A stretch of 64,000 bases of DNA, taken from positions 310,001 to 374,000 of the forward strand of contig NZ_CP039396.1 of NCBI RefSeq assembly GCF_004803915.1, given 5' to 3'. This stretch comes from Duncaniella dubosii. GTDB taxonomy: Bacteria; Bacteroidota; Bacteroidia; Bacteroidales; Muribaculaceae. Both the position numbers and the translations under genes were made by a program. The number at the start of each line of letters is the position of its first letter. Positions within the stretch are counted from its first letter, which is position 1. Positions 34,143 to 42,574 of this stretch are shown here, piece after piece. The notes under the pieces are model-generated. The model worked only from the letters and a program-made list of their open reading frames with translations. It did not search any database and was not told the origin of the DNA.

Positions 34143-35541
34143 CGGTAGTAACTTTGTTAGCGGAGTAACACGACAGCTTCTTATACCACCCTTGGCGTAC
34201 ACGACGGAACAGGGTGTTGAGATTGCGGGTAAGGAACATCTTGAAGGTATGGTCTTTCATCCCGAACCGCTCGGCTATACGGATGCCGTCAGCGGTTGAG
34301 AATTCCTCGGTGAGATGCTCATACACGGTGCGGTGCAGTTCATTCAGTTTCTCCTCGCTGATGCAGGTTAGTACACTAAGCGCGTTGCCCCGGAAGTATT
34401 CAGCCAATTCTATCGCTCCGGCCACGTCATCATCTTCGATGTCCGAGGGGCGCGGTTCTTCCTCGCTGACAGCCCAGCGAACAATCCGGAGTATCAGGCA
34501 GAACCGGAGCACATAGATTTCGAGCTTGCAGAAGAAGCTGACAACGTTGTCGCTCATCTCATTGTCGCATATGGCGGCGTTCTCATGTTGCCACTCATAG
34601 AGTCTGCGCTTGGCATCCGCTGTGAACCGCATGACAGTGGGTATTGGCTCTTTCTCCTCGTTGACCACACACTCCACTGAAAGAAGACGGTTGAGTATGC
34701 GCTCCCATTCACGGTCGAGATCATCGCGCACTTCATCCTCGTTCCATCTCGGTTTGCCGTTACTCTTGGTCATCGCAAATAGTATGCGGTCAATAAAACC
34801 GTTGGTGGCTCTCTCACCGTTGGCAAGTTCGGTGAGCAGTCGTTTCTGGATTGTTCCGACCACCGAAATGAACGGACGCTTGATGAATATGGAGTTCTGA
34901 CAATTCTTGCGGTCAGACATTGTAGTGCTGCCGTTGAAAGCCGAAAGCCAGAATTGTTCTTCCGAGCCGGTGTTGTAGCGGGTGAAGTTCTTGAACCATG
35001 CCGACAACTCATCAACCCAGAGGCATAAGCCACGAGGATTGTGGGAGTGAATGGCACTCAGACCCTCCTGCGTAACGTCAGACACGAGATAGCGCAGACG
35101 CTTCGGCTCTTTAGGAAATTCTTCCAGTCCGGCACTGATGCGTTCCTTACGACTCATAGCCACAGCCTGCTGATACTCGCAATGCTTCTTTTGAAACTCC
35201 TGATTGTTCTTCCAGTCGGCATTAACCAGCGGACGCATCACGAATGTAAGCGGGTGTGACTTGCAATCTCCGGGGCGTCCGACAATCGCGATATACACGA
35301 TTGCCGATTCCTGCCAGTTGCGTTTAACCTCGATTCGGTGGGTATTGCCGATTGCCACGGATATGGCGGCAATCATAGCCGATGCCGTGTAGTCAATTGG
35401 GAAACCACAGGTGGTGTTGAGCTCGAGTATAATCCGTTGCATCTTGGCGGGGAACACCTGCACCGGGAAATCACTGTCGGATGTCTTGGCGTGATTCATC
35501 AACGCGCTGATAACTGAGTCTGGGGTAATATTCTTTTCCAT
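34129..35541 (-). CDS. DUF3987 primase-helicase-like protein
   Basis: This 470-residue protein carries the DUF3987 domain: an N-terminal FPAKMQRIILEL block, a P-loop-like GRPGDCKSHPL (~93-103), LCLWVDELSAWF as Walker B, and SVVGTIQKRLL. Such proteins are replication-type ATPases on Bacteroides mobile elements. It follows an HTH gene by 4 bp and overlaps the Toprim-like gene, so the three form one replication/mobilization unit. Confidence 0.85.
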   Translation of the reverse strand: MEKNITPDSVISALMNHAKTSDSDFPVQVFPAKMQRIILELNTTCGFPIDYTASAMIAAISVAIGNTHRIEVKRNWQESAIVYIAIVGRPGDCKSHPLTFVMRPLVNADWKNNQEFQKKHCEYQQAVAMSRKERISAGLEEFPKEPKRLRYLVSDVTQEGLSAIHSHNPRGLCLWVDELSAWFKNFTRYNTGSEEQFWLSAFNGSTTMSDRKNCQNSIFIKRPFISVVGTIQKRLLTELANGERATNGFIDRILFAMTKSNGKPRWNEDEVRDDLDREWERILNRLLSVECVVNEEKEPIPTVMRFTADAKRRLYEWQHENAAICDNEMSDNVVSFFCKLEIYVLRFCLILRIVRWAVSEEEPRPSDIEDDDVAGAIELAEYFRGNALSVLTCISEEKLNELHRTVYEHLTEEFSTADGIRIAERFGMKDHTFKMFLTRNLNTLFRRVRQGWYKKLSCYSANKVTTDEQD

Positions 35542-35545
35542 AAGC

Positions 35546-35932
35546 TCAGAAATTATAGCCCCCGCGGGGACGGCGTTTCATACTGGCAGTGATGGTCGCT
35601 GCTGTTTCGGCGAGGGAAGGAGCGGCGGAATGTTTGCGGCCGCCCTCAATCCATGCGTATATTTCATCCTCATAAAAATAGAGGAGCTTGCCGCGCTTAT
35701 AGCTCGGAATGGGGTCATTCGGAGCTTTGACGGCGCGGTAGAGAGTCGAAAGTGACTTGCCGATTATCTGGCAAGCCTCTTTCGCATACACGAGTCTGCG
35801 TGAGGGCTTGGACTGTTTGGAGTGGCTGGCGATGCCTGCCTTTTCAAGCAGGTCAAGCACTCGGTCGAGTTTCTCGGAGAGACCGCTTACCACATGTGGC
35901 AGCTGGTCGAAAGTTGGTGTTGATGTTTCCAT
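35546..35932 (-). CDS. Helix-turn-helix (HTH_17/excisionase-like) protein
   Basis: This 128-residue protein has a coiled-coil-like start (GLSEKLDRVLDLLEKAG), then an HTH_17 domain (LVYAKEACQIIGKSLSTLYR, PSYKRGKLLYFYEDEIYAW) and a polar tail. It is the first gene of the DUF3987 unit and probably controls that operon or aids excision. The upstream gap to 36199 is 267 bp, A/T-rich, with an inverted repeat at 36120-36139. Confidence 0.8.
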   Translation of the reverse strand: METSTPTFDQLPHVVSGLSEKLDRVLDLLEKAGIASHSKQSKPSRRLVYAKEACQIIGKSLSTLYRAVKAPNDPIPSYKRGKLLYFYEDEIYAWIEGGRKHSAAPSLAETAATITASMKRRPRGGYNF

Positions 35933-36119
35933 TTCAGTACGGTTTTAAATTGTTTTACGGAAATAAAACCGCACTGATTGAAAGTGAGTTGATGGTGAAA
36001 TAAATAACCATACTCACTTCCTAAAACAACCGATTGGCAAGTGTTAACGCTTTGAAAATCAGACGATATTTCTTGGAAATATTTGTATGGTGATTTAATC
36101 AAAGATTAGGTGATTTTGT

Positions 36120-36139
36120 GGTTATTTTGAGTAATAACC
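36120..36139. repeat. Inverted repeat GGTTATT/AATAACC
   Basis: Seven-base arms around a 6-base loop between the divergent HTH and acetyltransferase genes, about 30 bp upstream of the acetyltransferase -7 element. It may be an operator; there is no further evidence. Confidence 0.35.
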
Positions 36140-36171
36140 ATAGATGACTTTCGCCGGTGTGAAAAATTGAG

Positions 36172-36179
36172 TAATTTTG
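36172..36179 (+). promoter_or_regulatory. -7 element for the acetyltransferase gene
   Basis: TAATTTTG matches TAnnTTTG, 20 bp before the ATG at 36200. A TTTC-containing stretch about 20 bases upstream may act as the -33 region. Confidence 0.5.
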
Positions 36180-36199
36180 TACCATAAATCGGACTCATT

Positions 36200-36724
36200 A
36201 TGATATATATCGAAACTGAACGACTTATTTTACGTTCATGGAAACCGGAAGATTTGCCTTTATTCATTGCAATGAACAAGGACTCACGTGTTATGCGCTA
36301 TTTCCCGGCAACACTGAGTGATGCTGAGACAGAGGCTTTCTACAATCGTATTCAGAATGAGTTTGACTCTAAAGGCTGGGGATTATATGCTGTGGAAATA
36401 AAATCCACAGGTGAGTTTATCGGATATGTTGGACTTCATGAGATTGGTTTCGATGCAGATTTCACTCCCGGTGTCGAAATAGGGTGGCGTCTTGCCGCTG
36501 ACTATCACAATCAGGGATATGCAACCGAAGCCGCCAAAGCTGTGCTGAGTCTGGCAAAGAGTGTGGGTATTGAAAGGCTGTTTTCTTTCACTGCCAAGAT
36601 AAATGCACCGTCAGAGCGTGTGATGCAAAAGATTGGAATGGTAAAGGCCGGAGAGTTCAGGCATCCTAATCTGTCGGATGATTCTCCTCTGTGTGTTCAT
36701 GAGCTTTATAAGATTGATTTATAA
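36200..36724 (+). CDS. GNAT-family acetyltransferase (RimJ/RimL type)
   Basis: This 174-residue protein has the GNAT order: TERLILRSWKPEDLP, then EFIGYVGLHEIGF, PGVEIGWRLAADYHNQGYATEA (acetyl-CoA loop, Q-G-Y-A pattern) and NAPSERVMQKIGM. It transfers acetyl groups to an amine, possibly a protein N-terminus or small molecule. It is a lone plus-strand gene within the island with its own promoter, closed by a hairpin. Confidence 0.88.
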   Translation: MIYIETERLILRSWKPEDLPLFIAMNKDSRVMRYFPATLSDAETEAFYNRIQNEFDSKGWGLYAVEIKSTGEFIGYVGLHEIGFDADFTPGVEIGWRLAADYHNQGYATEAAKAVLSLAKSVGIERLFSFTAKINAPSERVMQKIGMVKAGEFRHPNLSDDSPLCVHELYKIDL

Positions 36725-36731
36725 CAAAAGG

Positions 36732-36767
36732 GGCGAATAACCATGACAAAAGTCACGGCTATTCGCC
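36732..36767. terminator. Hairpin between convergent genes
   Basis: GGCGAATA (36732-36739) pairs with TATTCGCC (36760-36767), with inner pairing CCATGAC/GTCACGG. It lies between the acetyltransferase and the minus-strand gene ending at 36793. There is no strong T run, so termination may be weak. Confidence 0.55.
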
Positions 36768-36792
36768 AATACTATACCGGGAAGTTCCCATA

Positions 36793-38199
36793 TTATTTCC
36801 TGTTCTTCTTTCTAGCTGCCTCTAATTTGGCTTTAACCTCTTCCTCTGCCAATCTCTTAGGGATAATGTCGAGATTAATGGTCTTATAGCGTTTATAATG
36901 CTCGAAAAGATAATTCATTTCTTTGGCAGAGAGTAAAGGAATGCGGTCTTTTCCCGGATTCCTATCGGCAAGTTTCGCAATAATAGTTCCCACCTGCACG
37001 GTGCCGAAACTTTCAGCAAATACATTCTTGATGAATAAGGCGATGTTTTCGCCTTTCAGTTTCAGGAATTTCCCGACATTATAGCCAAGATGCTTCAGGT
37101 CTTCTTTTGACAGGTGATTGCTCCGTAGCTGAACAGCATCGAACTGGGCTAACGGATTGACTGTCCAGATTTTTGCATTATTGTGTAGTTTGTCCAGTTC
37201 GTGAGACTCCATGAACTGTTCCATCGTATGTGTGATATATGCACAGATAAACGACACTTGTTCAAGATTATATAGTTCTTCGTGACGTTTTAGTTCGTTA
37301 AACGCCTCATCACATCGCTGCTTTCGTGTCATTATCTCCTCATGCGATTCGATATTGTCTTTGTGTTTCTCATAAAAATCACAAATTGGACCCATGTCCT
37401 CAAGATAATACACCGAACCATCGGGAGTAACGTAAACCTCTTGCTCTGTTTCCTCTATCAAAGTGGACCCATCCGGATTCTTGTGAACATCCTGAATGCA
37501 TCCTGATGAGAAGAAACCTACATCTTCATCATATTCCCGCTTCTTTTGAATGCGGGTAACTCCGTGCTCATGGTCATAACGCTCCTCATCTGTCATAGAG
37601 TCAAGATATACGTTGTATGCTTCCTCAAGTTCAGCATCATAGTCTCTCGAATCATTATATGATTTCTCAATCAGAATCTCATCGTCAGATAATTCCATGC
37701 CTACATAAGCCTCTTCTCCATCAGGGAAACGTATATGACGCATATCGTCTACAATTTCCAATACCTCAAACGGTCGGTTTTCATTCATGGGAATGGCGAC
37801 TTTCGATTCTCCTTTGTTCTCTGCTACACAAGCAGTTTTTGGAATCGGCGTTGAGCATTGTTCCTGTATTTCCTGTACATCTGTCGTGGATATTGAGACC
37901 TTTTCACCGGTCGGTGTCTCGGCAATAGTCATGACTTCACGGCGGCGAAAAAGTGTCGAGAGACGATTGAACACGTCTTCGATTACTGATTGGAAACCGC
38001 AATAAAGACCGACTAAAAGGACAAAGAAAACGGCAAAGAGTACATTGCTGGTAAATTGGTCAGTGCCGAAACGGTGAATGGCAGCGTGGCGACCAAGTAA
38101 AGCCATGATGCCACATCCAGCAACAACGGTACTCCAGATAAAAATTTTGTCCCGGTTAGGGGGAGTATAGCTCCTCGTGCGCTGGGGCGTATTTCTCAT
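36793..38199 (-). CDS. Unrecognised two-TM membrane protein with a large acidic cytoplasmic part
   Basis: The ATG at 38199 (MRNTPQRTRSYTPP) is preferred to a TTG six bases upstream. The 468-residue product has two transmembrane segments near the N-terminus (~22-38 and ~52-70), then RRREVM and a long acidic region rich in Glu/Asp/Tyr, and a helical, basic C-terminus (LEAARKKNRK). No domain is recognised. A strong hairpin sits just before the start codon. Confidence 0.6.
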   Translation of the reverse strand: MRNTPQRTRSYTPPNRDKIFIWSTVVAGCGIMALLGRHAAIHRFGTDQFTSNVLFAVFFVLLVGLYCGFQSVIEDVFNRLSTLFRRREVMTIAETPTGEKVSISTTDVQEIQEQCSTPIPKTACVAENKGESKVAIPMNENRPFEVLEIVDDMRHIRFPDGEEAYVGMELSDDEILIEKSYNDSRDYDAELEEAYNVYLDSMTDEERYDHEHGVTRIQKKREYDEDVGFFSSGCIQDVHKNPDGSTLIEETEQEVYVTPDGSVYYLEDMGPICDFYEKHKDNIESHEEIMTRKQRCDEAFNELKRHEELYNLEQVSFICAYITHTMEQFMESHELDKLHNNAKIWTVNPLAQFDAVQLRSNHLSKEDLKHLGYNVGKFLKLKGENIALFIKNVFAESFGTVQVGTIIAKLADRNPGKDRIPLLSAKEMNYLFEHYKRYKTINLDIIPKRLAEEEVKAKLEAARKKNRK

Positions 38200-38203
38200 A
38201 AGC

Positions 38204-38254
38204 AAACAGTGGATTAAAATTTTATGTCTTTATAGACAATTTAATCCACTGTTT
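38204..38254. promoter_or_regulatory. 15-bp perfect hairpin directly before a start codon
   Basis: AAACAGTGGATTAAA (38204-38218) pairs exactly with TTTAATCCACTGTTT (38240-38254); the loop holds a smaller TGTC/GACA stem. On the minus strand it ends 5 bases before the ATG at 38199 and would cover the ribosome-binding region. It could also terminate the upstream gene, but there is no U tract. Confidence 0.6.
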
Positions 38255-38282
38255 TGTTCAGCACTCAAGAGTTAATATGAAA

Positions 38283-38819
38283 TCAATCCCACCAGCTTCG
38301 CATAAAGTAAAGCCTGAGTGTATGGTAGATATGCCATGCCTTTTCAACTCTCAGATGTGATTGCCACAGTGCGCCATCTTTACTATCTGTATATCTGGAC
38401 AATTCTATCTTACTAAAACGCATGGCATTTTTGTAATTCACATAAACCGGAATTGTGTAGTATGATTCAGGATCGTCTTCAATTTCATACAAATTCTCCT
38501 TGCTTTCACTTTTTACTAAGTTAAAAGGCTTGCCGACACGTTCGCTACATCCGTCCTCTTCTATAATGTCCAACAACCTTATAGCAAGATTAAGGCGTTC
38601 AATATCACGCTCGGCGTACATATGATTATGGAAATGAGCTATTGAATCGCGCACTCGGCTTATCTGATGCCGTTCAACAGCGAGAATGCTTGAATAATCA
38701 AAGTCATAGATACGACGTGATATATTGAAATAGGAAAACCATCTTCCGATATTCTCCCAAAATCTGCGGACGCTAAGATCCTTGGCACGATAGTATAGTC
38801 GTATAATTCTATTTCTCAT
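38283..38819 (-). CDS. Unrecognised 178-residue protein
   Basis: The protein has a basic, aromatic start (MRNRIIRLYYRAKDLSVRRF), a helical middle (ERHQISRVRDSI to RLNLAIRLLDII), an acidic patch (YEIEDDPESYY) and a Trp/Arg-rich end. No membrane segment or known motif is seen. It begins 4 bp after the ATPase gene at 38824, so the two are co-transcribed. Confidence 0.6.
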   Translation of the reverse strand: MRNRIIRLYYRAKDLSVRRFWENIGRWFSYFNISRRIYDFDYSSILAVERHQISRVRDSIAHFHNHMYAERDIERLNLAIRLLDIIEEDGCSERVGKPFNLVKSESKENLYEIEDDPESYYTIPVYVNYKNAMRFSKIELSRYTDSKDGALWQSHLRVEKAWHIYHTLRLYFMRSWWD

Positions 38820-38823
38820 TTAG

Positions 38824-40116
38824 TTATGGTTTAAGAGCCGCAAGTGGTATTACTTTTACGCCATCATTCCGGGTATAGGCCATTGTGCCTCCTGTGAGGA
38901 TAATCAGCAGATCCGGTTCTCTAATGGGCATCTGCTTTTCTGCCTTGTTTTTCTCACGGATGAGTTCTTTGATTTTTAGCAGGTGTTCTGCACCTTTTTC
39001 AATTTCCATGCTGCCAAGTTTGCATTCTATCAGAGCATATCTGCCATCTGGCAGATGAAGGACTACGTCAGCCTCCAGTCCATATCTATCGCGATAATAG
39101 GAGATTTGACTATCAAGGTCAATCGTATATGCACGAAGATCACGAATACACATCTGCTCAAAAATGAAACCGAAGGTCTTTAGCTGCATTTTCAGCGCAT
39201 CCGGAGTTAGACCAAGTGCGGCTACCGCAATAGAGGGATCACAGAATCCCCGCTTGGGCGCACTGCGAATAGTAGTTTTACTTCTGATTGCCGGACACCA
39301 TGCCTCTATATCTTGAATGACGAACAAACGTTCCAGAGCTGTGATGTAATCATCAAGAGTCGGAATACTACAATTGATATCCTTAGATGCCGTTATGTCT
39401 TCAAGTATGGATGTCTTCTTAGCTAAAGTGGAAATATTCCGGGCATATGATTTCAAAATTTGTCTTGATAGCTTTTCATCACGATTCTTTCCATCAATGC
39501 GAGAAATATCTTTAGCACAAACACTATTGATGTAGTTACGGGCTACCAACAGCTGCGCGGCAGGAGTATTGCCATTGAGAGACGCAGGCCATCCCCCTCG
39601 GCAAGCCGCAAAAATTAAATCTTCAATTGACAGTTTTGATGTTGCGCCGTCAAAATCATAATCAGCATTGTTAAACAATTCCGAAATTGACACTTGCCCA
39701 GATGACTCTTTAGACTCCCATAAACTCATGGGTAGCATTCTGAGAGTAGCAATACGTCCCGTTCCTGAATGTTTGATTTTGTCTTGTGGCACGGTGTTAG
39801 ATCCTGTAAGAATGAACTGTCCCGGTTTACTGCGTTTATCAACCATCGTACGTACTGAATCCCAAAGGACAGGTATGTCCTGCCACTCATCGATAAGACG
39901 AGGCGTTTCGCCGTTAAGCAAAAGCGATGGTTTTGATTGAGCGGTGACGAGATAGTCTTCTTGCATATCCGGATCTTGCAATTTTATAACGCTCTTAGCC
40001 ATTTGTTCCGCGGTTGTAGTCTTTCCACACCACTTAGGCCCTTCTATCAAAACTGCTCCAAAAGCGTCTAATAGAAGATGTAATATTGGGTCCGCGGTTC
40101 GAGATAAGTATTCCAT
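38824..40116 (-). CDS. AAA_14/DUF4143 ATPase
   Basis: The ATG at 40116 (MEYLSRTADPILH) is used because the -7 element (40132-40139) lies just upstream. The protein has Walker A EGPKWCGKTTTA, Walker B RLIDEWQDIP, a sensor-like LTGSNTV and, at the C-terminus, a DUF4143 region with YYRDRYGLEADVVLHL and YALIECKLG, which resembles a D...ExK nuclease core. These ATPases are common in Bacteroidota; their role is not settled. Two 17-bp direct repeats lie upstream of the promoter. Confidence 0.85.
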   Translation of the reverse strand: MEYLSRTADPILHLLLDAFGAVLIEGPKWCGKTTTAEQMAKSVIKLQDPDMQEDYLVTAQSKPSLLLNGETPRLIDEWQDIPVLWDSVRTMVDKRSKPGQFILTGSNTVPQDKIKHSGTGRIATLRMLPMSLWESKESSGQVSISELFNNADYDFDGATSKLSIEDLIFAACRGGWPASLNGNTPAAQLLVARNYINSVCAKDISRIDGKNRDEKLSRQILKSYARNISTLAKKTSILEDITASKDINCSIPTLDDYITALERLFVIQDIEAWCPAIRSKTTIRSAPKRGFCDPSIAVAALGLTPDALKMQLKTFGFIFEQMCIRDLRAYTIDLDSQISYYRDRYGLEADVVLHLPDGRYALIECKLGSMEIEKGAEHLLKIKELIREKNKAEKQMPIREPDLLIILTGGTMAYTRNDGVKVIPLAALKP

Positions 40117-40131
40117 AAACTGTATTTTGCG

Positions 40132-40139
40132 CAAAGCTA
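40132..40139 (-). promoter_or_regulatory. -7 element for the DUF4143 ATPase
   Basis: TAGCTTTG on the minus strand matches TAnnTTTG. Transcription would start about 9 bases before the ATG at 40116, giving a very short leader. Confidence 0.5.
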
Positions 40140-40166
40140 CTAATAATTAACGATATTCGCAAGAGG

Positions 40167-40206
40167 TTTTGTGTTTTTGGGGTAATTTGTTTTGTGTTTT
40201 TGGGGT
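40167..40206. repeat. Two 17-bp direct repeats, period 23 bp
   Basis: TTTTGTGTTTTTGGGGT occurs at 40167-40183 and 40190-40206. The copies lie between the integrase stop and the DUF4143 ATPase promoter. With a period near two helical turns, they could bind a regulator on one DNA face, or be recombinase accessory sites. Confidence 0.6.
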
Positions 40207-40243
40207 GATTCGCTTTTAATATTTGGGATGTTTCACTTGGAAG

Positions 40244-41350
40244 TTATTTCAGCGAGATGGAATTAGCGGCATCGCGCTTCTTTTGGTTTACGACCTCGGC
40301 GTAGATCTGCGTCGTGGCCACGTTTTTATGCGTAAGCATTTTGCTGACGGTATAGATGTCTGTGCCGTTGGTAATGAGGAGCGTAGCGTATGTGTGGCGA
40401 AGTCCATGAAAGGTGATTTTCTTCTTGATACCGGCATCTTTCAGCCATTTCTTGAATGGTTCACGGGTGTGTGCTCGGCTCAGTCCTTTGAATACCATAC
40501 CTCGACCTTGTTCGCCACAGTATGACAACGCCTCATCGCTCAATGGCAGTGTTGCCTGCGTCTTGGTCTTTTGGGTGCGGATGCGCATACAATAGCCACC
40601 GTCGGGTGACAGTTCGATGTTCTCCCAACGGAGCTGGAGAATATCGCTGATGCGAAGTCCTGTCATACAGGCGAAGAGTGATGCACGTTTTAGTACATCG
40701 ACTTTGCATGGCGTGGCAGCCAGCTTCTTAACCTCCTCTATTTCGAGATAGTTGATTTTCGGTTCCTCCCAGTCGATGCGGTCAAGATAGTCGTTGACAT
40801 TTTCCCGAAGCCAACCTTCCTTGTATGCCAGCTTCAGCAAGGCTCGGAACGTTGACCAGTATCCGGCGGCAGAGTTGCGCGAGATTATGTTGCCCGTCTG
40901 TTTCACCCGGATTTTGAGAATATATGTGCGGAAGTCGTTGCATAGTCCGATGGTCACATCTTTCATCAGACATCTGCCATTACAGAAATCTTTGAAGTGC
41001 TTATATACGATTTCCCATTTCTGGTATTTCTCTTTGGTCTTGCTCTCGAAGTATTCAAGAAAGTCCGCCTGTTTCTTGGTGCGGTCGAGAAAACCGAACT
41101 CCTCGTTGATGATAGCCAACTCACGTGTGGCACGTATGCCACGTGCTTTAAGCATGATTTCCTCGTTGTAGTCAAGCTCAAACTTGTCCTTAGGATTGCC
41201 GATGAGATATAGACCGAGGAATTCCCGGCGAGACATCTTCTTGATGTGCGGATTCCAGATGGGTGGGTAGTAGTCGAGATAGAGCGACAGTTTGCCGCTG
41301 CGGAGTTTCTCTTTTCGGAGGGTCACTTTGGTGATTGTTGCTGATTCCAT
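40244..41350 (-). CDS. int: Tyrosine recombinase (island integrase)
   Basis: The ATG at 41350 (MESATITKVTLRKEKL) is the typical start of Bacteroides integrases. The protein has an Arm-DNA-binding N-terminal region, a SAM-like core-binding domain (~105-205) and a catalytic domain with TGLRISDIL (Arg), HGLRHTYATLL (His-x-x-Arg-His), THKNVATTQIYAEV (second His position and the Tyr nucleophile). It integrates and excises the island. It sits at the right end, next to the multi-HTH gene and candidate attR. Confidence 0.93.
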   Translation of the reverse strand: MESATITKVTLRKEKLRSGKLSLYLDYYPPIWNPHIKKMSRREFLGLYLIGNPKDKFELDYNEEIMLKARGIRATRELAIINEEFGFLDRTKKQADFLEYFESKTKEKYQKWEIVYKHFKDFCNGRCLMKDVTIGLCNDFRTYILKIRVKQTGNIISRNSAAGYWSTFRALLKLAYKEGWLRENVNDYLDRIDWEEPKINYLEIEEVKKLAATPCKVDVLKRASLFACMTGLRISDILQLRWENIELSPDGGYCMRIRTQKTKTQATLPLSDEALSYCGEQGRGMVFKGLSRAHTREPFKKWLKDAGIKKKITFHGLRHTYATLLITNGTDIYTVSKMLTHKNVATTQIYAEVVNQKKRDAANSISLK

Positions 41351-41418
41351 ATTTCTTTGTTTTAGATTTATAATGCGCAAAAGTATGAGGTGGTTATAGG
41401 GTGACAAAAATCACCGGA

Positions 41419-42369
41419 TTATAACTCAATCTTGGGATTGAAAAGTTCGGATAACTCCTTGGCGTTCAGTTTGACATACTTGCCGCAACGGAGCTTGGTT
41501 ATCTTGTGTGTTTTGACATAGTGATACAGTTGGTCACGGGTAAGCGAGTATTTTTCCATGGCATCAGCCACTGAAATAAACTCGACATCCTCGGCCGACT
41601 TGGCACCTTTAGCCACATCAAAGTGATATTTGGAGTAATAGACCTTCGGACCCTCCTTGCGCTTCGGAATACCGATTTTCGACACCAGCGTATATATCGC
41701 TGAGAGCGTCATCCCATACTTGGACTGAATATCCTTGACAGAATACCACTCTGTAATTTCCGGATTCTCCTTTTTCGCCGAGAAAATCCGGTCGATATGG
41801 CTCTTGCTGAAATACGCCTTACCACGAAGGATTGTCTTAGGCACATTGTTCTCAGCAACGACCTTGTATATCCACGAATCCTTGACCCCGAACTTCTCAC
41901 GGATCTCGGCACGGGTATAGAACTCATTTATAGTTTTCTTTTCATTGGTTTCTCTTTTTGTATATGGAGAACCATCAAGCATTTTGTCTATACTCTCACG
42001 TTTGATAAGTGTCAGGCGAGAACTGAGTTTGGCTGCAACAAGATCGCCGCGATAAATCAGTTTATAAATACCCTGTCGAGTCATGCCCAACACTTTCGCT
42101 GTTTCTGCGACTGTCAGATAATCTTTCTCCTTAATAGCAGATGTCGTCGCTGGCACAGTTGAGTTTGCCAGTTGAATCTTCTGCTGTCTCATTCGCTCCT
42201 TATAGGAGTGCTCCGCACATCGCTTCGAGCAGAAACGAGTGACGGTAGTCTGAGCGGTGAATTGCTTGCCACACCACTCGCAAATTTTCTCAATTCTAAT
42301 GTTGCTACTCTTCTCATTTGTGGAGATTTCTCCGTTGTTTGTAAATGTTCGTAAACCATTGACAACCAT
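41419..42369 (-). CDS. Zinc-finger protein with four tandem HTH_17 domains
   Basis: The start at 42369 (MVVNGLRTF) is chosen for the GGAGAAA ribosome-binding sequence 9 bases upstream. An N-terminal CEWCGKQF...FCSKRC pattern gives four Cys ligands. Four HTH_17-like units follow: LTVAETAKVLGMTRQGIYKL, YTRAEIREKFGVKDSWIYKV, YSVKDIQSKYGMTLSAIYTL and ISVADAMEKYSLTRDQLYHY, each with a short wing. It lies beside the integrase and attR, so it is a likely excisionase or directionality factor that binds an array of sites. Confidence 0.82.
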   Translation of the reverse strand: MVVNGLRTFTNNGEISTNEKSSNIRIEKICEWCGKQFTAQTTVTRFCSKRCAEHSYKERMRQQKIQLANSTVPATTSAIKEKDYLTVAETAKVLGMTRQGIYKLIYRGDLVAAKLSSRLTLIKRESIDKMLDGSPYTKRETNEKKTINEFYTRAEIREKFGVKDSWIYKVVAENNVPKTILRGKAYFSKSHIDRIFSAKKENPEITEWYSVKDIQSKYGMTLSAIYTLVSKIGIPKRKEGPKVYYSKYHFDVAKGAKSAEDVEFISVADAMEKYSLTRDQLYHYVKTHKITKLRCGKYVKLNAKELSELFNPKIEL

Positions 42370-42422
42370 TGTCAACTTTCTCCACCACCTTGCTGACGCT
42401 TGGGGTGAAATGAGTCGCTGTC

Positions 42423-42441
42423 GTACAAAATCCGTACAAAA
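42423..42441. repeat. Paired CGTACAAAA repeats at the right end
   Basis: CGTACAAAA occurs twice in a row (42423-42430 and 42433-42441, period 11). A further copy, CCGTACAAAA, is at 2226-2234 near the left end. These are probable integrase arm-type sites. Confidence 0.5.
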
Positions 42442-42502
42442 TAGTGCATAAAAACGCCTAACACTGACAGTTATCAGCATTAGGCGTTCTTGTAAGAGTT
42501 AA
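42429..42502. other. Candidate right attachment region (attR) with hairpin
   Basis: This stretch contains AATCCGTACAA, GTGCAT and TTGTAAGAGTTAA in the same order as the left region at 2050-2094. Between the last two is an inverted repeat, AACGCCTAA (42453-42461) with TTAGGCGTT (42480-42488), absent at the left. The precise crossover cannot be fixed. Confidence 0.35.
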
Positions 42503-42574
42503 GTTTTATCGTTCAGTAACAGTCAATTACTATCAATATAACACATTGATAATCAACTAATTACTTGCCGATGC

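Larger units (their letters stand above)
2050..42502. mobile_element. Mobilizable defence island (integrative element), approximate limits
   Basis: A block of mostly minus-strand genes separates two parts of a GLPGLI/TonB-barrel locus. The right end carries a tyrosine recombinase and a multi-HTH accessory gene; the interior holds MobC, a relaxase, DUF3408, DUF3987, Toprim and HTH genes typical of Bacteroides mobilizable elements. Short matches occur near both ends: AATCCGTACAA then GTGCAT (2050-2071 and 42429-42449), and TTGTAAG with AGTTAA (2081-2094 and 42490-42502). CCGTACAAAA occurs inside the left end (2226-2234) and twice at the right end. There is no type IV secretion apparatus, so transfer would need a helper. 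The exact crossover is unresolved. Confidence 0.6.

Noticed and set aside
42453..42488. AACGCCTAA/TTAGGCGTT hairpin as a terminator
   Set aside because: There is no T run on either side and it lies at the candidate attachment region; a recombination role or coincidence is as likely.
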